A stretch of DNA of 64,000 nt from VRUE01 sp963816785. Its GTDB lineage: Bacteria; Actinomycetota; Thermoleophilia; Solirubrobacterales; 70-9. Below the pieces are notes generated by a model. The model searched no databases. It saw nothing but the letters and a program-made list of their open reading frames with translations, and was not told the origin of the DNA. A program made the translations under genes and the position numbers. The DNA lies in assembly GCA_963816785.1 (NCBI GenBank), contig CAWFLL010000004.1, positions 620,001-684,000 of the forward strand. Direction: 5' to 3'. Positions 16,586 to 23,871 of the stretch are shown here, in pieces; position 1 is the stretch's first letter, and every line of letters begins with the position of its first letter.

Positions 16586-16611
16586 CGCGGGCCAGGCTAT
16601 AGGGTCGCGCC
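16586..16611. promoter_or_regulatory. Compact divergent promoter between glpX and an LLM oxidoreductase
   Basis: Only 26 bp separate the two start codons. A single TATA core supplies TAGGGT (16600-16605) 6 nt before the plus-strand ATG and TAGCCT (minus, 16594-16599) 8 nt before the glpX ATG. Both transcripts would be nearly leaderless, and the two -10 boxes abut. Confidence 0.6.
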
Positions 16612-17541
16612 ATGGCTCGTTGGGGGCTCACACTTCCGTTCGCCGGCACCCCGCTCGCCGATCACGAGGCGCTGGTGAAGGGCGCCGAGGCGGCCGGCTA
16701 CACCGACCTCTGGAGCGGCGAGACGAGCGGGCCCGATGGCTTCACGCCACTCGCCCTGAGCGCCGCCTGGACCGAGAGCGTGCGGCTGGGGACCGGTGTT
16801 GTCGGCGTCTTCCAGCGCGGCCCGGCGCTGCTCGCGCAGGAGGCTGCGGCGCTGGCCGATGCCTCGGAGGGCCGGTTTGTCCTCGGGATCGGCTCCTCCT
16901 CGGATCGAATCGTCGAAGGATGGAATGGGATCCCGTTCGAGCGGCCGCTGAGCAAGGTCCGCGAGACCGTCGAGTTCCTGCGCACCGCGCTGGAGGGAGA
17001 GCGCACGACGACCGGCTTCAAGCTGGAAACGGCCCCAGCCGAGCGGGTTCCGATCGTGCTCGCCGCCCTGCGGGGGAAGATGCTCGAGCTGGCGGTCGAG
17101 CGCGCCGAGGGCGCGTTCACCAACTTCCTGCCCCTGAGTGGGCTGCCGAAGGTCACGGCACAGCTAGACGGAGCGCCCGAGGGCTTCGAGCTCCTCGCCC
17201 GGTTCTTTTGCATCCCAGGTGAGCGCGAGGCGATCGAGCCCCTGGCCCGCTTCATGTTCTCCTCCTACGTCACGGTCCCGGTCTACGCCGCCTTCTACCG
17301 CTGGCTCGGCTACGGCGACCAGATCGACCCGATGGTCGCGGCCTGGGAGGCGGGCGACCGCCAGGCCGCGGCAGCCGCCGCCCCGTGGGAGCTGATCGAG
17401 GAGATGTTCCTCCTCGGAGAGCCGGAGGCGATGAGGGAGCGGCTCGACGCCTTCGTCGAGGGCGGCGTCACCCTGCCGGTCCTCACTCCGGTGGTCCCGC
17501 CCGACAGGCTCGACGAGATGATCCAGGGGCTTGCCCCCTAG
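16612..17541 (+). CDS. LLM-class (probably F420-dependent) oxidoreductase
   Basis: 309 residues of the bacterial luciferase-like TIM-barrel family: MARWGLTLPFAGTPLADHEALVKGAEAAGYTDLWSGE at the N-terminus, LGTGVVGVFQRGPALLAQEAAALADASEGRFVLGIGSSS, and VPIVLAALRGKMLELAVERAEGAFTNFLP. These are typical of F420-linked LLM enzymes in Actinobacteria; substrate unknown. Near-leaderless start, divergent from glpX. Its stop overlaps the end of egtD by 4 bp on the opposite strand. Confidence 0.85.
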   Translation: MARWGLTLPFAGTPLADHEALVKGAEAAGYTDLWSGETSGPDGFTPLALSAAWTESVRLGTGVVGVFQRGPALLAQEAAALADASEGRFVLGIGSSSDRIVEGWNGIPFERPLSKVRETVEFLRTALEGERTTTGFKLETAPAERVPIVLAALRGKMLELAVERAEGAFTNFLPLSGLPKVTAQLDGAPEGFELLARFFCIPGEREAIEPLARFMFSSYVTVPVYAAFYRWLGYGDQIDPMVAAWEAGDRQAAAAAAPWELIEEMFLLGEPEAMRERLDAFVEGGVTLPVLTPVVPPDRLDEMIQGLAP

Positions 17542-18530
17542 ACCGGCGAGGCGAGGCTGAGCGCGTAGTCGCCGGCCGGGTCGGTGAACCAGCCGGTCAT
17601 CTCGAGACCCGCCTCCCGGTAGACCTCCTCGAGGTGCTCGCGGGTGAACTTCGCCGAGATCTCCGTCCTCATCTCCTCGCCGGCGGCGAAGCGGACGGTC
17701 AGGTCGAGACCGTCGATGCGGACGGTCTGGTCGACGAGCGAGCGGAGACCGATGTCCATCCAGGCCTCGGCCTCGTCGAAGCGCGCGATGTGCTCGAAGG
17801 CCTCCGGGTCGAAGTCCGCGCCCAGCTCCCGATTGAGGACAACCAGCACGTTGCGGTTGAATTCCTGCGTCACGCCGGCCGAGTCGTTGTAGGCGGCCTC
17901 GAGCCGCTCCCGGTCCTTGACCAGGTCGGTCCCCAACAGGAGCCGGTCCTCGGGCCCGAGCAGGGCCGCGATCCGGATCAGGAAATCGCGCCGCGGGCCC
18001 GGGTAGAGGTTGCCGATGGTGCCCCCGAGGAAGGCGATCAGCCGGCCGCCCTCCACCTCCGGGACCAGCTCCAGGTCCTGCTCGAAGTCGCAGACCAGAC
18101 CGCTGATCGTGAGGCCGGGATACTCCTCGACCAGGCTCTTGGCCGTCTCATGGGTGATCTCCTTCGAGATGTCGACAGGCACGAAGAGCTCGAGGCAGCC
18201 TGCGTCCTGCATCGCGGTCAGCAGGTGGCGGGTCTTGGCGGCCGAGCCAGACCCGAGCTCGACCAGGGTCCCGGGGCCTCCCGCGGCGTCGACGATCTCG
18301 CCGCAGCGGGTCGAGAGGATCGCGCGCTCGGCGCGGGTCGGGTAGTACTCGGGCAGCTCGGTGATCTGCTCGAAGAGCTGCGACCCGCGCTCGTCGTAGA
18401 AGTACTTCGGCGCCAGCTCCTTCGGCTTGGCGGTCAGGCCCGTGCGGACCTCGTGCGCCATCTCCGCCCCCTGCGCGCCCGTGTAGTGGACCTCGATCTC
18501 GATCCGGTCGGCTGTCGCGATCGGCTTCAC
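17538..18530 (-). CDS. egtD: L-histidine N-alpha-methyltransferase
   Basis: 330 residues. Matches the EgtD family: KELAPKYFYDERGSQLFEQITELPEYYPTRAERAIL, SAM site LVELGSGSAAKTRHLL, FLGGTIGNLYPGPRRDFL, and YNDSAGVTQEFNRNVLVVLNRELGADF. It trimethylates histidine to hercynine, the first step of ergothioneine biosynthesis. It starts 3 bp after egtB. No egtA or egtC is present nearby, so the pathway may use a two-gene EgtB/EgtD route or genes elsewhere. Confidence 0.95.
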   Translation of the reverse strand: MKPIATADRIEIEVHYTGAQGAEMAHEVRTGLTAKPKELAPKYFYDERGSQLFEQITELPEYYPTRAERAILSTRCGEIVDAAGGPGTLVELGSGSAAKTRHLLTAMQDAGCLELFVPVDISKEITHETAKSLVEEYPGLTISGLVCDFEQDLELVPEVEGGRLIAFLGGTIGNLYPGPRRDFLIRIAALLGPEDRLLLGTDLVKDRERLEAAYNDSAGVTQEFNRNVLVVLNRELGADFDPEAFEHIARFDEAEAWMDIGLRSLVDQTVRIDGLDLTVRFAAGEEMRTEISAKFTREHLEEVYREAGLEMTGWFTDPAGDYALSLASPV

Positions 18531-18533
18531 CGC

Positions 18534-19640
18534 TCAGGCCCCCCTCCCACAGCGGAACCCGGCGAAGATCTGGCGCCGCTGGGGCAGGTCCCAGTTGCGG
18601 AAGCTGGGCCGGGCAACCGTCGGATGCGTCGCCCAGGAGCCGCCCCGCAGAACCCTGTACTCATCGCCGAAGAAGACCTCCGAGTACTCCGGATATGGGA
18701 ACGCCTCGAAGCCGGGGTAGGGAAGGAAGTGCGAAGCGGTCCATTCCCAGGCCCGGCCGAGGCCATCGAGGCGCGGCCGGGCCGCCTCCCACTCGAACTC
18801 GGTCGGGAGTCGTTTGCCCGCCCAGCGGGCGAAGGCGTCGGCCTCGTCCCAGGAGACGTGGATGACGGGGGCGGCGGGGTCGATCGGGTCACGACGCCCC
18901 ATCGCCGTGTGCAGCCAGCCGCCATCCCCGTCGCGTTCCCAGTACATCGGTGGGTCGGCGCCGGTCTCGTCGCTGAAGCGGACGTAGTCGCCATTCGTCA
19001 CCGGCGCCCGGTCGATCTCGAATGCGGCGAGCTCGACCCCATGGCGTGGTCGCTCGTTGTCATAGGCGAAGCCCCTACCCGGCGCGCCGATCGAGTATTC
19101 GCCCGCCTCCACCGCGACCGTTGCCGGCCCCTCGATCGGCGGTGCCGAGGCCGCAAACTCCGAAGGAAGCTCGTAACCCTCGACCATCATCAGCAATTGC
19201 AGCATCGTCTCGTTGTGCTGGAGCTCGTGGGCGAGCAGCATCTCGTAGACGAACCCTTCTCGGAGCAGCGGCTGATCGCCGCCGGGATCGAGGTCGAGCT
19301 CATCGAGGACCTCGAGTGTCCGCTCGCGGACGTCGGCGAGATAGGCGCGGAGTTCGTCGTCGCGCAGGATCGGGAGCTCGCCGCGCGTCCTCCGCGGGTT
19401 CTCGATCGCGTCGTAGAAGCGGCCAAGCTCGCCGCGCAGCGGCTCGCGGCCGCCGATCGTCTGCACCAGCCAGAGCTCCTCGAAGTTGGCGATGTGGCCG
19501 AGGTCCCAGGCGAGCGGGCTGAGGAGCGGGGAGTAGACCCGGTTGAGCTGCTCGTCATCGAGGGGCTCGATCAGATCGAGGGTGCGTTGACGCGCCTCCG
19601 CGAGCCGGTCCGCGATCGCTGCCTTGGAGCTTGCCGTCAC
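18534..19640 (-). CDS. egtB: EgtB, hercynine sulfoxide synthase
   Basis: 368 residues. N-terminal DinB-like domain with the iron ligands in LAWDLGHIANFE and LLAHELQHNETMLQ, and a C-terminal SUMF1/FGE-type domain (FEIDRAPVTNGDYVRF, PVIHVSWDEADAFARWAGKRLPTEFEWE, RVLRGGSWATHP, RNWDLPQRRQIFAGFR). It makes the C-S bond of ergothioneine. GTG 19640 is the first standard start; an in-frame ATC four codons upstream lies 6 nt after TAGGGT, so the mRNA has at most ~12 nt of leader. Slightly shorter than mycobacterial EgtB (~430 aa). Confidence 0.93.
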   Translation of the reverse strand: MTASSKAAIADRLAEARQRTLDLIEPLDDEQLNRVYSPLLSPLAWDLGHIANFEELWLVQTIGGREPLRGELGRFYDAIENPRRTRGELPILRDDELRAYLADVRERTLEVLDELDLDPGGDQPLLREGFVYEMLLAHELQHNETMLQLLMMVEGYELPSEFAASAPPIEGPATVAVEAGEYSIGAPGRGFAYDNERPRHGVELAAFEIDRAPVTNGDYVRFSDETGADPPMYWERDGDGGWLHTAMGRRDPIDPAAPVIHVSWDEADAFARWAGKRLPTEFEWEAARPRLDGLGRAWEWTASHFLPYPGFEAFPYPEYSEVFFGDEYRVLRGGSWATHPTVARPSFRNWDLPQRRQIFAGFRCGRGA

Positions 19641-19712
19641 CTCGGTGGCGATGCCGAAACCCTAGCGAGGTCGTTCCGCGGGGGGTGAAGCTCGCGATAC
19701 CTTGCGGCCGCG

Positions 19713-20120
19713 ATGCGTGGCGGCGAGCTGATCTCCGAGTTCCTCAAGCACTCGCCCTTCGTCGGCCACCTCGGGATCGAGTTGCGCGAGATCGAGGACG
19801 ACCGGGCGCTGCTGGCACTGCCGTTCAGCGACGAGGTGGTGACGATCGGCGACATGGTCCACGGAGGCGCGATTTCGGCGTTGATCGACACCGCGGCGAT
19901 GGCCGCCTCGTGGTCGGCGATCGAGTTCGAGCAGCCTCCGCTCGGGACCACGGTCGGACTCACCGTCGACTTCCTCTCGGCGGGCCGGGGCGCCGGGCTC
20001 CTCGCCGAGGCCAGCGTGCTGCGCCGCGGCTCGAGCCTCTGCTTCTGCGAGGTGAAGGTGAGCCAGGTGGGTGGCGGCGAGTTGGTCGCGACCGGGCTCG
20101 TCACCTACAAGCTCGGCTGA
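19713..20120 (+). CDS. PaaI-type hotdog thioesterase
   Basis: 135 residues with the hotdog fold: PFVGHLGIELREIEDDRALLALPF, then VTIGDMVHGGAISALIDTAAMAA (the HGG-x-DxA active region of PaaI enzymes), and TVGLTVDFLSAGRGAGLLAEASVLRRG. Likely hydrolyses an acyl- or aryl-CoA; substrate unknown. TACCTT lies 9 nt before the ATG. Divergent from egtB, convergent with the following fusion gene. Confidence 0.85.
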   Translation: MRGGELISEFLKHSPFVGHLGIELREIEDDRALLALPFSDEVVTIGDMVHGGAISALIDTAAMAASWSAIEFEQPPLGTTVGLTVDFLSAGRGAGLLAEASVLRRGSSLCFCEVKVSQVGGGELVATGLVTYKLG

Positions 20121-20126
20121 GCCGGC

Positions 20127-21974
20127 TCAGTCGGTGGTTTGGGCCTCGGGGTCGAGCCAGACCCGCTTGCGCCAGGGAGGGGTGACCGCGAAGGCGGCGT
20201 CGGAGCCGGCGGCGACAGGCTCGAGTGGGATCAGGTGGACCTGGGGGCCGGGCGTCAGGCGGTCGATCGCCGAAAAGCCGCCGACGTTTCCGGCGTGACT
20301 GCCGCCGGAGACGAGCAGGAGCGGGCTCGCGGGGCCCCAGCCGTTCCGCGGCCGCGCCCCGACCGCCTCGGCCAGCTCACGCACCGGCTGCACGCCGGCA
20401 TCCGAGCCGGCATTGACGATCCCCTTGACGTGGTTATAGCCATGGTGGGAGGAGGCGCGCTGCTCGACCTCACCGTCGGGGCCGATCCGGACCTGCAGCG
20501 ACTCCCAGTCGTCGCGGTGGTAACCCTCCGCGCCGACGACCGGGACGCCGCGCAGGGTCGCCGAGTCGGCGTAGTAGGTCCAGTACTGGATGTAGAGGTT
20601 GCCGGCGCGGCCTCCCGAGCAGTCGGCTGCGGCGGGACGGCGCCCGCCCTCCCGGCAGTCGATCACGTGGACGAACGCGGTCACCGGTTGGCCGGCGTCG
20701 GAGCGCAGCACCAATCCGCTCTCGGGCCCGTCGCCGCAGGCGGTGTCCCGGCATCGGCGGAAGTCGACCGGGACCGCCCGCGAGCCATGCTCGAAGGCCA
20801 GTGAGGGCATCTGTTCCCTGGCGATTGCGCCTACCTCACCGCCGTACGCGGCGATCAGCTCCGTTTCGTCGCCGCAGGAGTCCGCTATCGCCGCCGCGCA
20901 GAGGATCCGCGCGGCCACCGCCTGCGCGAGAGACGCTCCCGGGACCCGCACGCCGGCCGCGAGCAGGCCGAGGAGCAGGAGGGTGATCACGAGCAGGAGC
21001 GCGGCCCACTCCACCGTCGCCTGCCCCCGCTCAGGGCCGGGCGTTCGGTTCAGCAGGCCGCGGAGTTGATCGACGACGGCATCCGCTTCCTGCTCAAGCC
21101 GCCTATGGGTAAGCCGGATCACGGTATAGCCGGCCGCCTGCAGCGCCGCATCGCGACTGCGATCCCGCTCGAAGGCCGCCCGATGGTGGTGGTAGGCGAA
21201 GCCGTCCAGCTCGACGATCAGCCGTCTCCCTGGCCAGAGGGCATCCACCTCATGGCCAAGCACCGAGACGTTGGTGGCCGGTGGGAGCAGATCGTGCTCG
21301 CGGCAGAGCTCGACGAAGCGCTCCTCGAGGGGCGAGCGCGTGGAGATCGGATCCCTGGCGGCTTCGATCAGGCGTCGAAGCGGTCGCAGCCCGTGCCGCC
21401 CGTGGCTCCGTTCGCAGAGCTCGTCGAGTGCTCGCAATTCGAGCAGGCGAAGACGGTCGGCCTCCTCGAATGCGCGTTGCAGGCTCTGTTCGTCGACCAC
21501 TTCGGCCAGGTCGAGGAGGGTGCGTGCAATCGAGGTGACGGGGATCGCGTCGAGAACGGCACGATCACCTGGGTCAGGACGTCCCTCGTGCACCAGGATG
21601 CCGGCTCGCCCCAGCCCGCCCCGGCTGCTGCGGGCGGTGATCTCGATGGGCCCGCCCAGCGGCCGTGTCAGCCCCCAGAGAGCGCCCGCGCTCCGATGGC
21701 TCAATACCGCTGTTCGCCCACATGCCAGGACCGCCGCCATCCAGCGACCCCGCTGAGTGAGCCGCCGATGGCCCAGCGCGTATACACCCCGATGGATCGG
21801 GTGCAGTCGCCCCGCTTCGATGCGTCGCTCAATCATGCGGCGCGTCACGTCATGCTCAACCAGCTGACCCCGGGCGACCACGCCGTGCTGCCGGCTCGCC
21901 AGGGCCGCCACCTGCCTCTCGACCTGTATCCGCGGTCGGTCCTTTCCTGGACGTTCCCGTAGTTGACCACCCAT
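20127..21974 (-). CDS. Fusion: AbiEi-like/DUF559 protein joined to a TadE-like anchored surface protein
   Basis: 615 residues from ATG 21974 (GTG 21995 also possible). Residues ~15-100 are an AbiEi-type antitoxin/winged-helix region (VAALASRQHGVVARGQL, LHPIHRGVYALGH, VLSHRSAGALWGL). Residues ~205-310 are a DUF559/Vsr-like endonuclease fold (LEERFVELCREHDL, VDALWPGRRLIVELDGFAYH). At ~320 a class III-like leader begins, GPERGQATVEWAALLLVITLLLLGLLAAG, as in TadE/Flp-type proteins. A ~270-residue exported domain with several cysteines follows; part (YIQYWTYYADSATLRG..YHRDDWESLQV) resembles the Vps62 family. The two halves normally belong to separate genes, so this is either a true fusion or a lost stop/start junction. 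A palindrome covers the start. Confidence 0.65.
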   Translation of the reverse strand: MGGQLRERPGKDRPRIQVERQVAALASRQHGVVARGQLVEHDVTRRMIERRIEAGRLHPIHRGVYALGHRRLTQRGRWMAAVLACGRTAVLSHRSAGALWGLTRPLGGPIEITARSSRGGLGRAGILVHEGRPDPGDRAVLDAIPVTSIARTLLDLAEVVDEQSLQRAFEEADRLRLLELRALDELCERSHGRHGLRPLRRLIEAARDPISTRSPLEERFVELCREHDLLPPATNVSVLGHEVDALWPGRRLIVELDGFAYHHHRAAFERDRSRDAALQAAGYTVIRLTHRRLEQEADAVVDQLRGLLNRTPGPERGQATVEWAALLLVITLLLLGLLAAGVRVPGASLAQAVAARILCAAAIADSCGDETELIAAYGGEVGAIAREQMPSLAFEHGSRAVPVDFRRCRDTACGDGPESGLVLRSDAGQPVTAFVHVIDCREGGRRPAAADCSGGRAGNLYIQYWTYYADSATLRGVPVVGAEGYHRDDWESLQVRIGPDGEVEQRASSHHGYNHVKGIVNAGSDAGVQPVRELAEAVGARPRNGWGPASPLLLVSGGSHAGNVGGFSAIDRLTPGPQVHLIPLEPVAAGSDAAFAVTPPWRKRVWLDPEAQTTD

Positions 21975-21985
21975 TTGGTGGTCAA
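21963..21985. promoter_or_regulatory. Palindromic operator-like site at the fusion gene start
   Basis: Perfect 9-bp inverted repeat TTGACCACC (21963-21971) / GGTGGTCAA (21977-21985) around CATTT. The ATG at 21974 of the minus-strand fusion gene lies in the centre. AbiEi-type proteins are known to bind inverted repeats in their own promoters, so autoregulation is possible (inference). Confidence 0.5.
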
Positions 21986-22085
21986 GTGCGGGCACGTGCG
22001 GTCTCTCCCCGTCAGTCCCTCTTCGCCCGCGCCTTTCCGGCCCAGGGGATGACGCGAGACGCCTGAGCTACCGGCGCGGCCCGGC

Positions 22086-23504
22086 CTACAGGTTCTGGAT
22101 CTCGGCGGCGATGTCCGACGCCGCCTGTTTGGCGTCGGCGAACAGCATCGAGGTGTTCGGTTCGTAGAAGAGGTCGTTGTCGATGCCGGCGAAGCCGGGG
22201 CTGAGGGAGCGCTTGATCACGATCACCTGCTGGGCCTCGCTGACTTCGATGATCGGCATCCCGGCGATCGGGCTGTCGGGGTCGTTCTTGGCGGCGGGGT
22301 TGGTGACGTCGTTGGCGCCGACGACGACGGCGACGTCGGTGCGCGACAGCTCCGGGTTGACCTCATCCATCTCCTTCAGCTGCTCGTAGGGGACGTCGGC
22401 CTCGGCCAGCAACACGTTCATGTGGCCCGGCATCCGCCCCGCTACGGGATGGATCGCGTAGCTGACGGTGACACCGCGCTTCTCGAGCGCGTCGGCGACC
22501 TCCTTGAGCGCGTGCTGGGCCTGGGCGACGGCGAGGCCGTAGCCGGGCACGAACACCACCGAGTCGGCGTAGGCGAGCTTGATCGCCGCGTCCTGGGCTC
22601 CGATCGAGGTATGGGGGCGCTCCTCGGTGGTGCCGGCCGCCCCGGCGGGGGCACCGCCGAAGCCGGCGAAGAGGACGTTGGCGACGGAGCGGTTCATCGC
22701 CGTCGCCATCTCCATCGTCAGGATCGTTCCCGACGAGCCGACGAGGGTGCCGGCAACGATCAGCGCCACGTTGTCGAGGGCGAATCCAGCAGCGGCCGCG
22801 GCGAGCCCGGTGAACGCGTTGAGCAGCGAGATCACGACCGGCATGTCGGCGCCGCCGATCGGCAGCACGACGAGGTTGCCGAGCAGCGCCGCGGCGATCA
22901 GGACGCCGATGAAGATCTCCTGCGAGGGGTCGTCGTTGTTGACGGCGAGGTTGACGCAGGCGGCGACGATGCCGATCAGCAGCAGCGCGTTGATCACCTG
23001 CTGGCCCGGGACGGCGAGCGGCCGGGTCGGGATCAGTTCCTGGAGCTTGGCGAAGGCGATGTTGGAGCCCCAGAAGGAGACCGAGCCGACGACCGCCGAG
23101 AACAGGATCGGGATCAGCGTGTCGAGCGGAATCTCGTCGCCGATCGAGATCCCGTGGCGGATCTCCGACCAGGCGATCAGGGCCACCGCGCCGCCGCCGA
23201 CGCCGTTGTAGAGGGCGACCATCTGCGGCATCTGCGTCATCTGGACGCGGAGCGAGGCGGTGACGCCGACCGCGCCGCCGACCGCGAGGCCGCCGAGGAT
23301 CAGGCCCCAGTTGCCGATCCCGTCGAGCAGCAGCGTCGTGACGACGGCAATCGCCATGCCGATGGCGGCGATCAGATTGCCCTGTTTCGCGGTGGTCGGA
23401 TGGGTGCCGCGCCGGACGCCGAAGATGAACAGCGAGAAGGCGACGATGTAGAGCGCGGTGGCGCCGTCGCCACCCGGCTCGAGAACAGCGGGGACCACCG
23501 TCAT
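22086..23504 (-). CDS. pntB: NAD(P) transhydrogenase subunit beta
   Basis: 472 residues. An N-terminal set of membrane helices (MTVVPAVLEPGGDGATALYIVAFSLFIFGVRRGTHP...) is followed by the soluble NADP(H)-binding domain from ~residue 300: SVVFVPGYGLAVAQAQHAL, IHPVAGRMPGHMNVLLAEADVPYE, VVVGANDVTNPAAKNDPDSPIAGMPI, VIKRSLSPGFAGIDNDLFY. It uses the proton gradient to transfer hydride from NADH to NADP+. The ATG overlaps the pntA2 stop (ATGA). Confidence 0.97.
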   Translation of the reverse strand: MTVVPAVLEPGGDGATALYIVAFSLFIFGVRRGTHPTTAKQGNLIAAIGMAIAVVTTLLLDGIGNWGLILGGLAVGGAVGVTASLRVQMTQMPQMVALYNGVGGGAVALIAWSEIRHGISIGDEIPLDTLIPILFSAVVGSVSFWGSNIAFAKLQELIPTRPLAVPGQQVINALLLIGIVAACVNLAVNNDDPSQEIFIGVLIAAALLGNLVVLPIGGADMPVVISLLNAFTGLAAAAAGFALDNVALIVAGTLVGSSGTILTMEMATAMNRSVANVLFAGFGGAPAGAAGTTEERPHTSIGAQDAAIKLAYADSVVFVPGYGLAVAQAQHALKEVADALEKRGVTVSYAIHPVAGRMPGHMNVLLAEADVPYEQLKEMDEVNPELSRTDVAVVVGANDVTNPAAKNDPDSPIAGMPIIEVSEAQQVIVIKRSLSPGFAGIDNDLFYEPNTSMLFADAKQAASDIAAEIQNL

Positions 23505-23800
23505 CCCTCCTCCGACCCCGGTTTCCGCTTCCGCGAGAACATGCCGAGCATCCGGTCGGTGACCATGAACCCGCCGACGATGTTGATCGCGCCGAAGACG
23601 ATCGCGATCGTGCCGATCACGTACTCGAGCGGGTCGTCGGCGTAGCCGACGACGATCAGGCCTCCCAGCATCACGATCCCGTGGATCGCGTTGGTCTGCG
23701 ACATCAGCGGGGTGTGCAGGGTCGTCGGCACCTTCGAGATCACCTCGAAGCCGACGAAGGCGGCGAGGACGAAGATCGTTATCTCGGTGATCAGACTCAT
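23501..23800 (-). CDS. pntA2: NAD(P) transhydrogenase subunit alpha part 2 (membrane)
   Basis: 99 residues with three transmembrane helices: ITIFVLAAFVGFEVISKVPTTLHTPLMSQTNAIHGIVMLGGL matches the membrane part of PntA (PntAB subunit) in three-gene transhydrogenases. Its ATG overlaps the stop of a 24-codon ORF (23797-23871) that fills the gap to pntA1. The three-gene arrangement fits Actinobacteria. Confidence 0.95.
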   Translation of the reverse strand: MSLITEITIFVLAAFVGFEVISKVPTTLHTPLMSQTNAIHGIVMLGGLIVVGYADDPLEYVIGTIAIVFGAINIVGGFMVTDRMLGMFSRKRKPGSEEG

Positions 23801-23871
23801 CTGAACACCGCCTCGCGCTTCGCTCCCTCGCGAAGAATCAGATATGCACGCTCGGTCGCTGCCGCGCTCAT
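23797..23871 (-). CDS. 24-codon linker ORF, repeat element copy 1 (pntA1-pntA2)
   Basis: Reads MSAAATERAYLI...GAKREAVFR. Its ATG overlaps the pntA1 stop (ATGA) and its TGA overlaps the pntA2 start (ATGA), so it fills the gap exactly. The same nucleotide element recurs at 29027-29098 (one difference across the first ~60 bp) and, more diverged, at 35857-35928. It holds the hairpin CTTCGC-GAGGGA-GCGAAG. It may be a mini-cistron for translational coupling or simply a repetitive spacer; no protein product is proven. Confidence 0.4.
   Translation of the reverse strand: MSAAATERAYLILREGAKREAVFR

Noticed and set aside
17385..19688. 767-codon plus-strand ORF opposite egtD/egtB
   Set aside because: Shadow of two well-recognised minus-strand enzymes; no motif of its own.
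22035..22085. tRNA-like sequence (minus) with a GGTAGCTCAG D-arm motif
   Set aside because: No anticodon stem and no TTCGA T-loop follow within tRNA distance; at most a 5' tRNA fragment by chance.
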